Below are positions 11,488-24,492 of a stretch of DNA of 64,000 nt, piece after piece. The notes beneath the pieces were generated by a model. That model saw nothing but the letters and a program-made list of their open reading frames with translations, was not told the origin of the DNA and did not search any database. The stretch comes from Xestospongia muta (taxonomy: Eukaryota > Porifera > Demospongiae > Haplosclerida > Petrosiidae): positions 2,490,038 through 2,554,037 of the forward strand of contig OY848923.1 in assembly GCA_963693285.1 (NCBI GenBank), given 5' to 3'. How positions within the stretch are numbered: the stretch's first letter is position 1; each line of letters opens with the position of its first letter. Position numbers and translations under genes: made by a program.

Positions 11488-11818
11488 TTAAAAAATCACA
11501 ATCTTATCACCAACTTGATGACAATTCACCATAGGGTCTTCTACTGCCTCTAGCAATGCCTCCCATGTAGCTTCCTTGGCTTTCTTCTGTATTCATATAT
11601 TAATCAATATTGCCCCATTCTTCTCTTCTGGATTCTTGCTTATATTCAAGCTATTTAGATCTGCTGGGCTATTTTCTAGTGCTGTACCAATCACAAACCA
11701 CTTGTCTTTAATAGTCATAAGTACATTCACAGCATCTTTGTTGGTAGGGACCTTAGAAAGAATCTGATGAATATCTCTATGGACTAATGTAGACCATATT
11801 AACAAACAAGCTCTTACA
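11488..11818 (-). pseudogene. Death-domain exon with an in-frame TGA
   Basis: After the acceptor ttgacag (exon from 11818) the frame encodes a Death domain of the kind abundant in sponges: DKWFVIGTALE, SPADLNSL and KKAKEATWEALLEAV are recognisable helices, ending in NCHQVGDKIVIF and a stop at 11488-11490. At 11593-11595 the codon is TGA where family members carry Trp (the W before xxKKAKEATW). The frame is otherwise open for 34 more codons, so a single TGG-to-TGA change explains it. The truncated product would lose roughly the last third of the six-helix fold. It is most likely the last exon of the gene at 12072-14255, but the assembly gap separates them, so an independent fragment is possible. 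Known Death domains mediate homotypic assembly in apoptotic and innate immune signalling. Confidence 0.72.
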
Positions 11819-11871
11819 CTGTCAAGTAGTATTTACTTTGAGATATAATTTAAGTCAAATGTAAATATGAA

Positions 11872-12071
11872 NNNNNNNNNNNNNNNNNNNNNNNNNNNNN
11901 NNNNNNNNNNNNNNNNNNNNNNNNNNNNNNNNNNNNNNNNNNNNNNNNNNNNNNNNNNNNNNNNNNNNNNNNNNNNNNNNNNNNNNNNNNNNNNNNNNNN
12001 NNNNNNNNNNNNNNNNNNNNNNNNNNNNNNNNNNNNNNNNNNNNNNNNNNNNNNNNNNNNNNNNNNNNNNN
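11872..12071. other. Assembly gap of 200 N
   Basis: The run of exactly 200 unknown bases is probably a placeholder of arbitrary size. It cuts an exon of the minus-strand gene: the open frame GVFKQWDHYVV runs into it from 12104. Confidence 0.99.
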
Positions 12072-14255
<2,184 letters not shown>

Positions 14256-14539
14256 CTATAACAAAAGAGAGAGAAATGTATCAAAACATTATTATTACAC
14301 TTATAATACAAATATAGTTTAGTTATTTGTATTATAGTAAGTTATGAGATAATCAAAGTCCCAATCATGTTCGTTATTTGATGCTCTGCAAGAATTATAA
14401 TAACACAACAAACAAGGATGGTAACATCAACTAACAGATCAGATAGAGTATATGACACAATGTTAATCTATCTCCAGTTCATCATCAACAGGATATGTTA
14501 ATGTATCCTCAGATCAACAGGATATGTTAGTTCAAACAT

Positions 14540-14975
14540 CCTGTTTAAATCTATCCCCAACTCATCATTAATAGTACATGTTATACTATAGTAACTATTA
14601 AACTCAACTTCCTGTTTAAAACCCATCCCATGTTAACAATGTAGTAACTATTGAATTCAATTTCCTGTTTAAAACCTATCCCTAGCTCATTGTCAATAGT
14701 ACATGTTATACTATAATAACTATTAAGCTCAACTTCCTGTTTAAAACCCATCCCATGTTAACAATGTAGTAACTATTGAATTCAACTTCCTGTTTAAAAC
14801 CTATCCCTAGCTCATTGTCAATAGTACAAGTTATACTATAATAACTATTAAACTCAACTTCCTGTTTAAAACCCATCCCATATTAACAATGTAGTAACTA
14901 TTGAATTCAACTTCCTGTTTAAAACCCATTCCATGTTAACAATGCAGTAACTATTGAATTCAAACTACATGTTCT
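14540..14975. repeat. Tandem repeat, about 125 bp period with two sub-units
   Basis: The word cctgtttaaa recurs at 14540, 14611, 14664, 14736, 14789, 14861 and 14913. Alternating spacings of about 72 and 53 bp give a 125-bp dimer repeated about three times. Flanking words gtagtaactattgaattcaa and agctcattgtcaatagtaca repeat with it. A diverged piece reappears near 36345-36375. Confidence 0.85.
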
Positions 14976-15164
14976 CTACAAACATTCCCAAACATTAAAT
15001 AAAGGTAGTCTCCTCTCCCACTAAGTGTGATCAATACATTGGTTTGTGGGAGGTAGAGATAGTATAGATAAAATGACACTGTAATAGAATAGCTTTCATT
15101 CTGCCATAAGCACAATAAATATGTAAGAAACAATACATGAAGTATAACAAACAAGACTACTCTG

Positions 15165-15480
15165 TGATATCAGTGCAGGTGAGTCTGTTAGCTTAACAAG
15201 CAAGGGTAGTAATATCAATAGACAGATTTGATACAGCATATGACAGTTATTATATTGCTATTCATTAAATTCAAACAATTAAAACATAATTGATGGCATC
15301 ACAACATAAACAATCCCAGACTATCATCAATAGGATCTGTAGCAACAAACTACCTGTTCTCTACAAACATTCCCAAATATTAAACAAAGGTAGTCTCCTC
15401 TCCCACTAAGTGTGATCAATACATTGGTTTGTGGGAGGTAGTCATCAAAGCTATGAGATAATTTATCAAAAGAAAGGTTT
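15165..15480. repeat. Dispersed duplicate of 38785-39120
   Basis: From ctctgtgatatcagtgcagg to aagaaaggtttaaagt the two copies are nearly identical over about 310 bp, in the same orientation, 23.6 kb apart. A partial third copy is at about 36360-36490. This links the left border of the gene array with its interior, which suggests segmental copying or a dispersed repeat. Confidence 0.85.
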
Positions 15481-15689
15481 AAAGTTTGTCATATCTTTTG
15501 CTATTAACTGTCTGATAGTAGATAATCTTTAAAGGAATGGATGATGAATGTAAATAAAGAAGATAGCCCATTTCTACAGTATGACACAACAACCTAACCT
15601 ATATGACAACAATCTATGACATCATTGACTGTATATAGTTGGGACCATTGACAGACCATTGATCAAAAGAGGTTTAAGTAACCTTTGTA

Positions 15690-15843
15690 GTAACCTTTGA
15701 TTCAATAAAGTCACATCACTTGGTCTTCTAAAAACATTCTCAAACCTTCAATAAAATAGCTTAAGTGACAAACTTTATGTCAACACAACAACACAGAGTA
15801 TAAAACCATTAGATCACAGAGCTAACACTGTAGAAAAAAGAAC
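15690..15843 (+). promoter_or_regulatory. Type A promoter of the first array gene
   Basis: It contains gtaacctttgattcaat, aaacattctcaaacc and a TATA box TATAAAA at 15799-15805, 39 bp before the ATG. The same order of blocks precedes 17515 (TATAAAA 17470), 37083 (TATAAAA 37038) and the dead copy at 20930, so it travels with the MITFF-type signal peptide genes. The short distance means a 5' UTR of only about 10-20 nt. Confidence 0.7.
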
Positions 15844-16878
15844 ATGATAACTTTCTTTATCCTGGCTATATTAGGGGTTGTTCAGGCCCAGGACAGTCAA
15901 TACTGTACCACTCAATGTACTACTAACTGTCCCTTCACTTGTCCTCCATCTTGTGCTAATGACAGCTTGGCTTTAGCAGCACTTACTAAAAGAATCATTA
16001 AAATGGAGACAGGCTTAAAATATTTAATTGATCGTGCCATTAATACTACTATCCCGGTCATTGAACCAAGTACGTATTCGCCTTCTCCTCTCCTCCACTC
16101 CTGTGAGGAGATCAAGGCTAACTGGCCTGACAGTCCCTCTGACTATTACCTCATAGCTGATACTAATGGACATCCTCGTCAAGTCTACTGTCATATGGAG
16201 TCACTGTGTAACTCTGGAGGAGGATGGTTGAGGGTAGCCTACCTTAATATGTCTGACCCCAAAGAGGAATGTCCACCTGGATTTAGACTGTATGAGGAAA
16301 ATGGAGTAAGAGCATGTGGCCGACCAGCATCATCGCCAGCTGGTTACTGTCAAGCAGTCAAGTTCCCCTCCTACAGTATTAGTTACTCTCAAGTATGTGG
16401 TCGAGTTATTGGATATCAATATGCAACAACTGATGCCATTGACCCTTATGGCGGATACAATATCAGTGGAGCATATGTTGATGGTGTTAGTCTCACTCAT
16501 GGTAATCCCCGTCAACATATCTGGACATTTATGGCTGCTATTCAAGAGAATGTTTGCAATGATGATTGTCGTCACGAATGTCCCTGTGCTCCTAACAGTC
16601 CTCTTAATGTCCCTTCTTTTATTGGTAATGACTATTTTTGTGAGTCAGGAAATCCTAACCATTATGAGTATGGTGTTTTTTATACTGGAGATCCACTCTG
16701 GGATGGTAAACAGTGTGGACTGATAGAGCAGGCCTGTTGTCTAGCTTCTGGTCCACCATGGTTTAATAAGACACTTAACTCTCCCACTACTGACTACATA
16801 GAGATGAGGGTCTGTTCAGATCAAGTGTCAAGCAATGAAGATTCTCCAGTTAGTTTTTATGAGATTTATGTTAAGTAA
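15844..16878 (+). CDS. Secreted fibrinogen-like family protein, type A stalk (344 aa)
   Basis: The signal peptide is residues 1-16 (MITFFILAILGVVQAQ). A block with five Cys among Thr and Pro spans about 21-37, a helical stalk 42-68, and the common core starts at about 83. The core opens LLHSCEEI, then DYYLIADTNGH, VYCHMESLC and GGGWLRVAYLNMSDP, which resembles the N-terminal A subdomain of fibrinogen-like domains. The rest (CPCAPNSP, DPLWDGKQCG, ACC, YIEMRVC, YEIYVK) is a C-terminal part I know only from uncharacterised sponge and cnidarian proteins. Oddities: loop 2 has an added CNDDC, and loop 3 reads CESGNPNHY where most members have CESGCPG, so the disulfide pattern probably differs. It is intronless. 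Ligand and function are unknown; an extracellular recognition role is inferred. Confidence 0.9.
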   Translation: MITFFILAILGVVQAQDSQYCTTQCTTNCPFTCPPSCANDSLALAALTKRIIKMETGLKYLIDRAINTTIPVIEPSTYSPSPLLHSCEEIKANWPDSPSDYYLIADTNGHPRQVYCHMESLCNSGGGWLRVAYLNMSDPKEECPPGFRLYEENGVRACGRPASSPAGYCQAVKFPSYSISYSQVCGRVIGYQYATTDAIDPYGGYNISGAYVDGVSLTHGNPRQHIWTFMAAIQENVCNDDCRHECPCAPNSPLNVPSFIGNDYFCESGNPNHYEYGVFYTGDPLWDGKQCGLIEQACCLASGPPWFNKTLNSPTTDYIEMRVCSDQVSSNEDSPVSFYEIYVK

Positions 16879-17514
16879 TTACTAGATATTATAAAAAAGA
16901 AAGTGATGTAGAATTTGTTAAAATATTATAAACTTTTATGTTTCTGCTACTACTGTAACATTAATTGGTTTAACAATTTGAATTAAAGTTAAATTTGGTC
17001 AAAATAAATTATGTTGGATATATCAGACTACTGTATCCAAACAAAAAAGTGGTGGACACTATACTCAATAAGTGAAGATAAGGTATTTCTTTCAAGATAT
17101 AATCTCACCTCCTACCTATGTACTCTTTCAAAACAAACCATACATTATAGTTTGGACAAAGTCAATTAAATTAAATTCAATCAATATAAAGGGTGTATCA
17201 GACTACCATATATGAACAAAAGGAGTGGATATATGCTTAATAGGAGAAGACAATTGCCTTATGATAACATCACCTCCTACCAGTGTACTCTTTCAAAACC
17301 AGACACACAGCAGTAATCAGTAAAGGTTAGATAAGAGTTGACCCTAAGTTACTGCTGTAGTAACCTTTGATTCAATGAAGTCAGATAACTCACTCATATA
17401 GAAACATTCTCAAACCATCAATGAAAATAGCTATAATGATAAACTTTAGGTCAACACAACAACACAGAGTATAAAACCATTAGATCACAGAGCTATCACC
17501 ACAGAATAAGAAAC
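16879..17514 (+). promoter_or_regulatory. Spacer and type A promoter of the next gene
   Basis: It holds the 3' UTR of the previous gene, a repeat block also seen upstream of other copies (agggtgtatcagactacc, near 17190, 20600, 21500, 24345 and 28450), gtaacctttgattcaatgaa and TATAAAA at 17470-17476, 39 bp before the ATG. No other gene is visible. Confidence 0.6.
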
Positions 17515-18558
17515 ATGATAGCTTTCTTTATCCTAGCTTTGTTAGGTCTTGTTCAGGCCAAGGACAGTCGATATTGTACCACTCAATGTACTACTAGTTG
17601 TCCATTCATTTGTCCTCCATCTTGTGCTAATGACAGTTTAGCTTTAGAGGCACTTACTAAAAGAGTCATTAAAATGGAAACAGGCTTAAAGTATTTAATT
17701 GATCGGATCATTAATATTACTATCCCAGTAGTTGAACCAAGTACATATTCATATTCATCTTCTCCTCTCCTACACTCCTGTGAGGAGATCAAGACTAATT
17801 GGCCTGATAGTCCCTCTGACTATTACATCATAGCTGATTCTAAAGGACATTCTCGTCATGTCTACTGTCATATGGAATCACTGTGTAACTCTGAAGAAGG
17901 ATGGATGAGGGTAGCTTATCTCAACATGTCTGACCCTACAGAAGAATGTCCACCTGGATTTAGGGTATATAACAAGAATGGAATAAGAGCATGTGGACGT
18001 CCAGCGTCATCACCAGCTAATAGCTGCAGATCAGTCAAGTTCCCCTCCTACAGTATCAGTTACTCTCAAGTATGTGGTCGAGTTATTGGATATCAATATG
18101 GATCACCTGATGCTATTCACCCTCATAGTGGAAGAAGTAAAAACATCAATGGAGCATATGTTGATGGTGTTAGTCTCACTCGTGGTAATCCTCGTAAACA
18201 TGTATGGACATTCATGGCAGCTCTGCAGGAAAATTTTTATTATTCAAAGGGACATTTTGTATGTCCCTGTGCTCCTAATAGTCCATTAACTGTCCCATCT
18301 TTTATCGGTAGTGATTACTTCTGTGAGTCAGGTTGTCCTGGAAACTGGAAACATAAAGTGTTCTACACTGATCCACTTTGGGATGGTCAAAAGTGTGGAC
18401 TGATAGAGGAGGCTTGTTGTCAAGCTCCTGGTCTACCATGGTTCCATAAGACACTTAACTTTCCTACTACTGACTATATAGAAATGAGAGTGTGTGGAGA
18501 TAGCAAAACAAAGGATGAAGATTCTCCTGTTGGTTATTATGAGATTTATGTGAAGTAG
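17515..18558 (+). CDS. Secreted fibrinogen-like family protein, type A stalk (347 aa)
   Basis: Closest to the preceding gene in its first 75 residues (signal peptide MIAFFILALLGLVQA, then the five-Cys block and stalk). The core differs in its loops: HPHSGRSKNINGAY in loop 1, FYYSKGHFVCPC in loop 2 and CPGNWKHKVFYTD in loop 3, resembling the genes at 44709 and 53266 more than its left neighbour. The usual NSGGGW is NSEEGW, an unusual loss of two glycines at the turn. All core cysteines are present. A mix of neighbour-like N-terminus and distant-like loops suggests past gene conversion. Confidence 0.9.
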   Translation: MIAFFILALLGLVQAKDSRYCTTQCTTSCPFICPPSCANDSLALEALTKRVIKMETGLKYLIDRIINITIPVVEPSTYSYSSSPLLHSCEEIKTNWPDSPSDYYIIADSKGHSRHVYCHMESLCNSEEGWMRVAYLNMSDPTEECPPGFRVYNKNGIRACGRPASSPANSCRSVKFPSYSISYSQVCGRVIGYQYGSPDAIHPHSGRSKNINGAYVDGVSLTRGNPRKHVWTFMAALQENFYYSKGHFVCPCAPNSPLTVPSFIGSDYFCESGCPGNWKHKVFYTDPLWDGQKCGLIEEACCQAPGLPWFHKTLNFPTTDYIEMRVCGDSKTKDEDSPVGYYEIYVK

Positions 18559-19202
18559 TCAAGATCACATACACTGATATACTAACTACTGATATGCTAA
18601 AAATTTTGCATACACATTGATTTATTTTTGAATTTGTTGTAAAATTGTTGCTGCATTTTTGTTACATATTTAGGTTTAAGAGTAAAATTAAAGTTTGCAA
18701 TATAATTCGTCAAAACATACATATTTCAAACTATAATTGAGGAAAGTTAATTTTTGTAAAATAGATAAATCATATCCATAGGCATTGTTCGATGACATTA
18801 ATTCTGACTATTAAGGTCTTTGACAATCATCTTTCTTGCAATGTTTTGACATCAAAACAAACTATGAATATGATTAAGTTATCAGGTATATCCAATATGT
18901 GGTCACCATAGTAACTGATTAATTAGTCATTGTCTAAGTATACATTAATTATTATAATTCATCACTTCGTTATCTTATAATGTACTAATTACTTGTACCA
19001 TGTTTGCATTGTCAGCACATATTATTATTAGTTTGCTTTGTAAATATGATGTTGTTTAATAGGTCAGTGATTGTCATTGACATTATGTAAACAGTACTAA
19101 TGACAAAGAAAAAGCTGTAAAATGTTTAGAAACCATTATAGAACAACTAGTTTATTGACTTTGAGATATCTATCTAAGAAGAGAGAGTCTACATAGAAAG
19201 AA
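18559..19202. other. Intergenic, no supported gene
   Basis: It contains the 3' flank of the previous gene. Part of it (about 18850-18980: aactatgaatatgattaagt to tcatcacttcg) recurs after 29948, at about 30240-30360, so it belongs to a duplicated flank. Confidence 0.5.
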
Positions 19203-19862
19203 ATGCTGACATTCATTATCTTAGGTCTTGCCATTGGCTTAGGACATGTCAATGGTGACAATCATACTGGAGGATGTACAGCTACTTATACAACTACATG
19301 TCCAATAACTCCTCCTACATATGGTTCTTGTAGTAATGATAACTATTGGAAAAAAGCTTGAGCAAGTCAAATATTTACAAATATTTACCAGATCAAAGCC
19401 ATGATTGATCGTTTAATAAATACCCTGTGCAAATATACCAATCTCTATCCTACTTCTTGTCTCCTACACTCCTGTGAAGAGATCAACACTAACTGGCCTG
19501 ACAGTTCCTCTGACTATTACATCATAGCTGATACTAATGGACATCCTTGTCATGTCTACTGTCATATGGAATCACTGTGTAACTCTGGAGGAGGATGGAT
19601 GAGGGTAGCCTACCTCAATATGTCTGACCCTACAGAGGAATGTCCACCTGGATTTAAAGTGTGTATCCAGAATGGAGCAAGAGCATGTGGAAGACCAGCA
19701 TCATCACCACCTGGTTACTGTAAATCAGTCAAATTCCCCACTACAGTATAAGCTACTCTCAAGAATGTGGTCAAGTTATTATTGGATGTCAATATGGATC
19801 ACGTGCACCTGATGCAATTCATCCTTATCATTCACAGAGAAATAACCTTAATGGAGTATATA
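19203..19862 (+). pseudogene. Broken type B family member, 3' half missing
   Basis: The ATG and signal peptide are intact (MLTFIILGLAIGLGHVNGD). A deletion of about 5 nt after cttgtagtaatga (about 19340) shifts the frame in the stalk. The core reads well from about 19401 to 19740, then ttccccactacagtataag has lost bases and gives a stop. Homology ends at about 19862 within loop 1 and unrelated sequence follows. The N-terminal part is nearest to the genes at 28824 and 62062. Confidence 0.88.
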
Positions 19863-20929
19863 CTACACAGAATTAATAAAGTAGTTAGATATAGTTCCAA
19901 GCAATGCCACTAACAATAAATTCTTCCAATATTCGCTTAATTGCTAAACATGTATGGTTCATGATAGCAATCAAAAAAATGAGCTGGGATGTTGAGGCTA
20001 TACAAAAAATAATATTAAACTTTCATAGGAGAATATACATTTGGTGTAAGCATGTGGTGATTTATTGTTAAAATATAGTGGATGTAAGTCAATAAAACTG
20101 CTTCAGTGACTAACATTTCACATGTCAGTACCAAGATACAGGAGTGTTACTGACCAAAATTAATATCCAGTAAATTGTTCTCCTATTTTATCTTTACTGA
20201 GCAACATCCATAAAATCTGATATACCTTGTTATGAACTAAAATTCTTTTCATGAATTTTGTCAATGTAATAATTTTGACTAGTAAATGATTATTACTTCA
20301 GGTTATCTAAATAGAAGAGGTTGACACACACAGTCTCAAAACCACCTACCTCTGTTCAAAAGGCAATTGTTCTACCCTCTTTTACTACAAGAGGATAAGA
20401 TAATCTATTCAAGTATGTACTTCCCTCTGTACTCTCTCAAAACAAGCCATACATTAATTTTATTTGGACAATGTCAATAAAAATTGATAAACAAAAGAGT
20501 GGGCATATACTTAATAGATAAAGATAATCGAGTTATGATAACATCACCTCCTATCTATGTACTCTCTCAACACAAGCCATACTAAATTCAATCAATATAA
20601 AGGGTGTATCAGACTACCATATATGAACAAAAGGGGTGGACATATGCTTAATAGGAGAAGATAATTCACCTATAATAACATCACCATCTACCAGTGTACT
20701 CTTTCAAAACCAGACACACAGCAGTAATCAGTAAAGGTTAGATAAGAGTTGACCCTAAGTTACTGCTGTAGTAACCTTTGATTCAATTAAGTTGGATATC
20801 TTGCTTATATAGAAACATTCTCAAACCATCAATGAAAATAGACTAGCTATAATGAGAACCTTTATGTCAACACAACAACACAGAGTATAAAACCATTGAT
20901 TATAGAGCTAACTCCACAGAATAAGAAAC
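19863..20929. other. Intergenic, duplicated flank plus dead promoter
   Basis: About 19870-20340 is a copy of 25870-26280 plus 27296-27360 without the mobile insertion found there; a further partial copy lies at 35790-36030. About 20580-20900 copies the 17180-17480 promoter region, including TATAAAA at 20886, which now drives only the dead copy that follows. Confidence 0.65.
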
Positions 20930-21412
20930 ACGATTGTTTTCTTTATCCTAGCTTTGTTAGGTCTTAATCAGGTCAAGGACAGTCAATACTGTACCACTCA
21001 ATGTACTGTCCATTAGTTGTCCATTCACTTGTCCTTCATCTTGTGGTAATGACAGTTTAGCTTTAGAGGCACATACTAAAAACTCATTAAAAATCAAAAA
21101 AGGCTTAAAGTATTTAATTGATTGGCCCATTAATACTACTATCCCGGTTATTGAACAAAGTATGTATTCGTGTTAACTTCTCCTACACTCCTGTGAGTCA
21201 GGAAATGCTGGCTATTATGAGTACAACGTTTTAAATCCTGGGGACCCACTCTGAGATGATAAACAGTGTGGACTGATTGAGAAAGCCTGTTGTTTAGCTC
21301 CTGTTCTACCTTGGTTTGATAAGATACTGAGCTATCCTACTATTGACTATTTAGAGACGAGGATGTGTTTAAATAGTGTTAAACAATGAGGATTCTCCAG
21401 TTAGTTTTTGTT
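20930..21412 (+). pseudogene. Dead type A copy, start codon lost and core deleted
   Basis: The start reads ACG instead of ATG (aaacacgattg against aaacatgatag in the live copies). The Cys block is disrupted by extra bases (about 21003), and the stalk runs into an in-frame stop near 21170. The whole front of the core is deleted: ctcctgtgag joins directly to tcaggaaatgctgg of loop 3. The C-terminal end is frameshifted. The TATA box is kept. Confidence 0.85.
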
Positions 21413-21842
21413 TAAAAAATATAAAATCTTTATATTTCTGATACTATTGTAAAATTAATTAGTTTGACATTTTCAATTAAAATTAAATTTAGCCAATGTA
21501 AAGGGTGTATCAGACTACAGTATTTAAACAAAAGAGGTGGACATATACTCAATAGGTGAAGATAAATTCTTTCAAGGTATGATCTACTATTGAAATATCA
21601 ATTTCTACCTATGTACTCTCTAAAAACCTGTTACCTCCCAGCCATTTAGAAGTAGTCAGCAAGATTAGATAAAAGGTGATAGTAATTGTGAATATTATAT
21701 TATTATTTGAACTTCCTAAACCACCTTCAAAAAAATCCCTTTAGTCACAAATAACTTGTTTATCACTCTAATCCTCAGCATATAAAAGACAAGCTCACAA
21801 CGAAAGATTTTAGTCTGAGCAAAGAGAGTCTACAACTAAAAA
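21413..21842 (+). promoter_or_regulatory. Spacer and promoter of the 21843 gene
   Basis: The TATA box TATAAAAG at 21781-21788 is 55 bp before the ATG, followed by gattttagtctgagcaaag, which recurs before 24493 and 28824. A degenerate gaacttcctaaacc at about 21708 replaces the AAACTTTCCC motif seen elsewhere. Confidence 0.6.
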
Positions 21843-22892
21843 ATGCTGACATTCATTTTTCTTGGTCTTGCTATTAGCTTAGCTCAAGTGGATGGCGACA
21901 GTCATACTGGAGGATGTACAGCTACTTATACAACTACATGTCCTATAACTCTTCCTACACGTGGTTCTTGTAATAATGACAGTAATGCTGTTGAGAAAAA
22001 GTTAGTGCAACTCAATACAAAGATGAACCAGATTGAAGCAAAACTTGATTGTTTAATGGCACATGAAAATATTACTGATCTCTATCCTCCTTCTTCTCTA
22101 CTACACTCCTGTGAGGAGATCAAAGCTAACTGGCCTGATAGTCCCTCTGACTATTACATCATAGCTGATAATAATGGACATTCTCGTCATGTCTACTGTC
22201 ATATGGAATCACTGTGTAACTCTGATGGAGGATGGATGAGGGTAGCCTTCCTTAACATGTCTGACCCTACAGAGGAATGTCCACCTGGATTTGGACTATA
22301 TGAACAGAAAGGAATAAGAGCATGTGGACGACCAGTATCATCATCAGCTGGCTACTGTCAATCAGTCAAGTTCCCCTCCTACAGTATTAGCTACTCTGAA
22401 GTATGTGGTCGAGTTATTGGATATCAATATGGAACACCTAACGCTATTGATCCTGACCGTTCACAGCAGAGAAATAACATCAATGGAGCATATGTCGATG
22501 GTGTTAGTATCACATGTGGTAGTCCTCGTATGCACATCTGGACATTTATGGCTGCTCTACATGAGAATTATTTCTATGAAAATGGTAAAGATGAATGTCC
22601 CTGTGCTCCTAATACTCCTGTAGTTATCCCAGCTTTTATTGGTAATTGCTACTTCTGTGAATCAGGTTGCCCCGGAAAATGGCAGTATAATGTATTATAC
22701 CCTGATCCACTCTGGGATGGTCAACAGTGTGGACTGGTAGAAAAGAAATGTTGTTTAGCTCCTCGTATACCATGGTTTTATAAGAAACTTAAATCTCCAA
22801 AAAGTGACTATATAGAACTGAGAGTGTGTGCAGATCAAGATCAAAGTAACGAAGATTCTCCTGTTAGTTATTATGAGATCTATGTTAAATAG
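21843..22892 (+). CDS. Secreted fibrinogen-like family protein, type B stalk (349 aa)
   Basis: Signal peptide MLTFIFLGLAISLAQVDGD, then CTATYTTTCPITLPT, then the stalk KKLVQLNTKMNQIEAKLDCL, a two-heptad amphipathic helix with a Cys at its end that could link chains. The core is complete, with loop 1 DPDRSQQRNNINGAY, loop 2 YFYENGKDE and loop 3 CPGKWQYNVLYPD. The segment KKCCLAPRIPWFYKKLKSPKSDY departs from the usual ACCLAPGLPWFHKTLNSPTTDY by several charged residues and has lost the NKTL glycosylation site some members have. It is the most diverged intact core in the array. Confidence 0.9.
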   Translation: MLTFIFLGLAISLAQVDGDSHTGGCTATYTTTCPITLPTRGSCNNDSNAVEKKLVQLNTKMNQIEAKLDCLMAHENITDLYPPSSLLHSCEEIKANWPDSPSDYYIIADNNGHSRHVYCHMESLCNSDGGWMRVAFLNMSDPTEECPPGFGLYEQKGIRACGRPVSSSAGYCQSVKFPSYSISYSEVCGRVIGYQYGTPNAIDPDRSQQRNNINGAYVDGVSITCGSPRMHIWTFMAALHENYFYENGKDECPCAPNTPVVIPAFIGNCYFCESGCPGKWQYNVLYPDPLWDGQQCGLVEKKCCLAPRIPWFYKKLKSPKSDYIELRVCADQDQSNEDSPVSYYEIYVK

Positions 22893-23616
22893 GTTCAAGG
22901 AAATAGATAACAATAATTTAAGAATTTATACACTGTGATTTAAGTTTTACACTTTGATGTACACATCTGGAAGTGTTTTTTTCTAGGGCCACGTTAAATT
23001 TTTGTGCATATAATGTATTAATATTCCAAAAAAAAAATTTTGTCAATCGTAGTTGACTGAGATATAACTTCATGTAATATTACATTAAAAATTACACACA
23101 ATTATATTAGATATTCTATTCTACTTTAACTCGAGTTACTCAACCTATAGAAAAAATCGTCCTACATTTATGATATAAAACCTTGTAGAGATCATATGTA
23201 ACAAGCTAATTTTCATGTTGCCACTCATAAAGAATGAGTTTGTTGTCATAAGTGTAAATTTGCTTACAAAAATATTTTAAATCTTGTATCAATTTGATTG
23301 TACTATGATGACCAGGAGTTCCAAGTCAAAGACAGACAATATTATTCAAAGTGTGATTATCTAGTAAACAATAAATATTAGATAGAGGTGGGCATGATGT
23401 CAAAATTGCCTACAAATATTTTAAGGAGATTTTTCACAGAAAGATAATCTATTCAAATGTCCACTTTCTTTTAATAATTCACTACATGGTTATGTACTCC
23501 ATCAAACATGTTACATGCTAAGTCAACACCTTATCATAATGTTATGAAGACTATATATGTAGCAAGGGAACCTATCATGTTTTAACTCTCTCCAGACTAA
23601 AGGCAATAAAAGCGAA
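22893..23616. other. Intergenic, no supported gene
   Basis: The 3' flank is AT-rich with no open frame of note. About 23320-23600 has a diverged copy at about 35110-35450 (gacaatattattcaaagtgt onward). Confidence 0.5.
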
Positions 23617-24219
23617 CAACATGTCTGACCCTACAGAGGAATGTCCACCTGGATTTAGACTATAAAACAAGAAAGGAATAAAAGCATGTGGATGACCAGC
23701 ATCATCACCAACTAATAGCTGTCAAACAGTTAAGTTCCATCCTATAATAATAGCTACTCTCAAGTACGTAATTGAGTTGTTGGATATCAATATGGATCAC
23801 CTGATGCTATTGACTCTTATGGAGGATATGACATCAATGGAGCATATGTTCATGGTATTAGTCTCACTCGTGGTAATCCTCATCCACATATCTGGACATT
23901 TATGGCTGCCACTTATGCAGATGTTAGCAATGATGACTACCATCATGACTGTCCCTGTGCTCCTAACAGTCCTCTTAGTGTCCCTTCTTTAATGACTACT
24001 TTTGTGAGTAGGAATTGGTGGATATTATGATTACAATAAATTTTATCCTGAGGATCCATAACTCTGGAATGGTAAACAATGTGGATTGATGGAGAAGACC
24101 TGTAGTCAAGCTTCAGGTCTACCATGGTTTGATAAAATACTTAAATTTCCCACTACTGACTACATAGAGATGAGGGTGTGGCTTCTCCAGTTAGTTTTTA
24201 TGAGATTTATGTTAAGTAA
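23617..24219 (+). pseudogene. 5'-truncated family copy with stops and frameshifts
   Basis: Homology starts abruptly at the codons for NMSDPTEECPPG, with no signal peptide, stalk or front of the core. Stops occur early (the CTATAA after cctggattta, and a TGA in agcatgtggatgacc). The middle follows the 15844 type (AIDPYGGY, SNDDYHHDCPCAP, then the frame breaks). It ends in GAGATTTATGTTAAGTAA. The 15844-like loops show it derives from a type A member. Confidence 0.85.
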
Positions 24220-24492
24220 TTGCTAGATATTACATAAAGAAAGATAATCTAGAATTTTTAAAAGATTATAAAATCTTAATGTTTGTGCTACTATTGTAAC
24301 ACTAATAATTAAATTAATAATTTAAATTCAGTCAGTGTAAAGGGGTGTATCAGACTACTGTACCTGAACAAAAGGAGTAGACATAATATACTCAAACATA
24401 ATCCCTCCTTCATGAAGGACCTTGTAGTTATAAATGACTATAAAAGAAAATCTCACAATGTAAGATTTTAGTTTGAGTAAAGAGAGTCTATA
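24220..24492 (+). promoter_or_regulatory. Promoter of the 24493 gene
   Basis: TATAAAAG at 24439-24446 is 47 bp before the ATG, followed by gattttagtttgagtaaaga. The upstream part carries the shared gggtgtatcagactactgta block. Confidence 0.6.

Noticed and set aside
16316..16723. Open frames overlapping the fibrinogen-like genes in other frames (such as 16316-16723, 22324-22623, 45172-45468, 57222-57458)
   Set aside because: The same shadow frame recurs in every copy because the sense frame is conserved; it has no start context or domain of its own.
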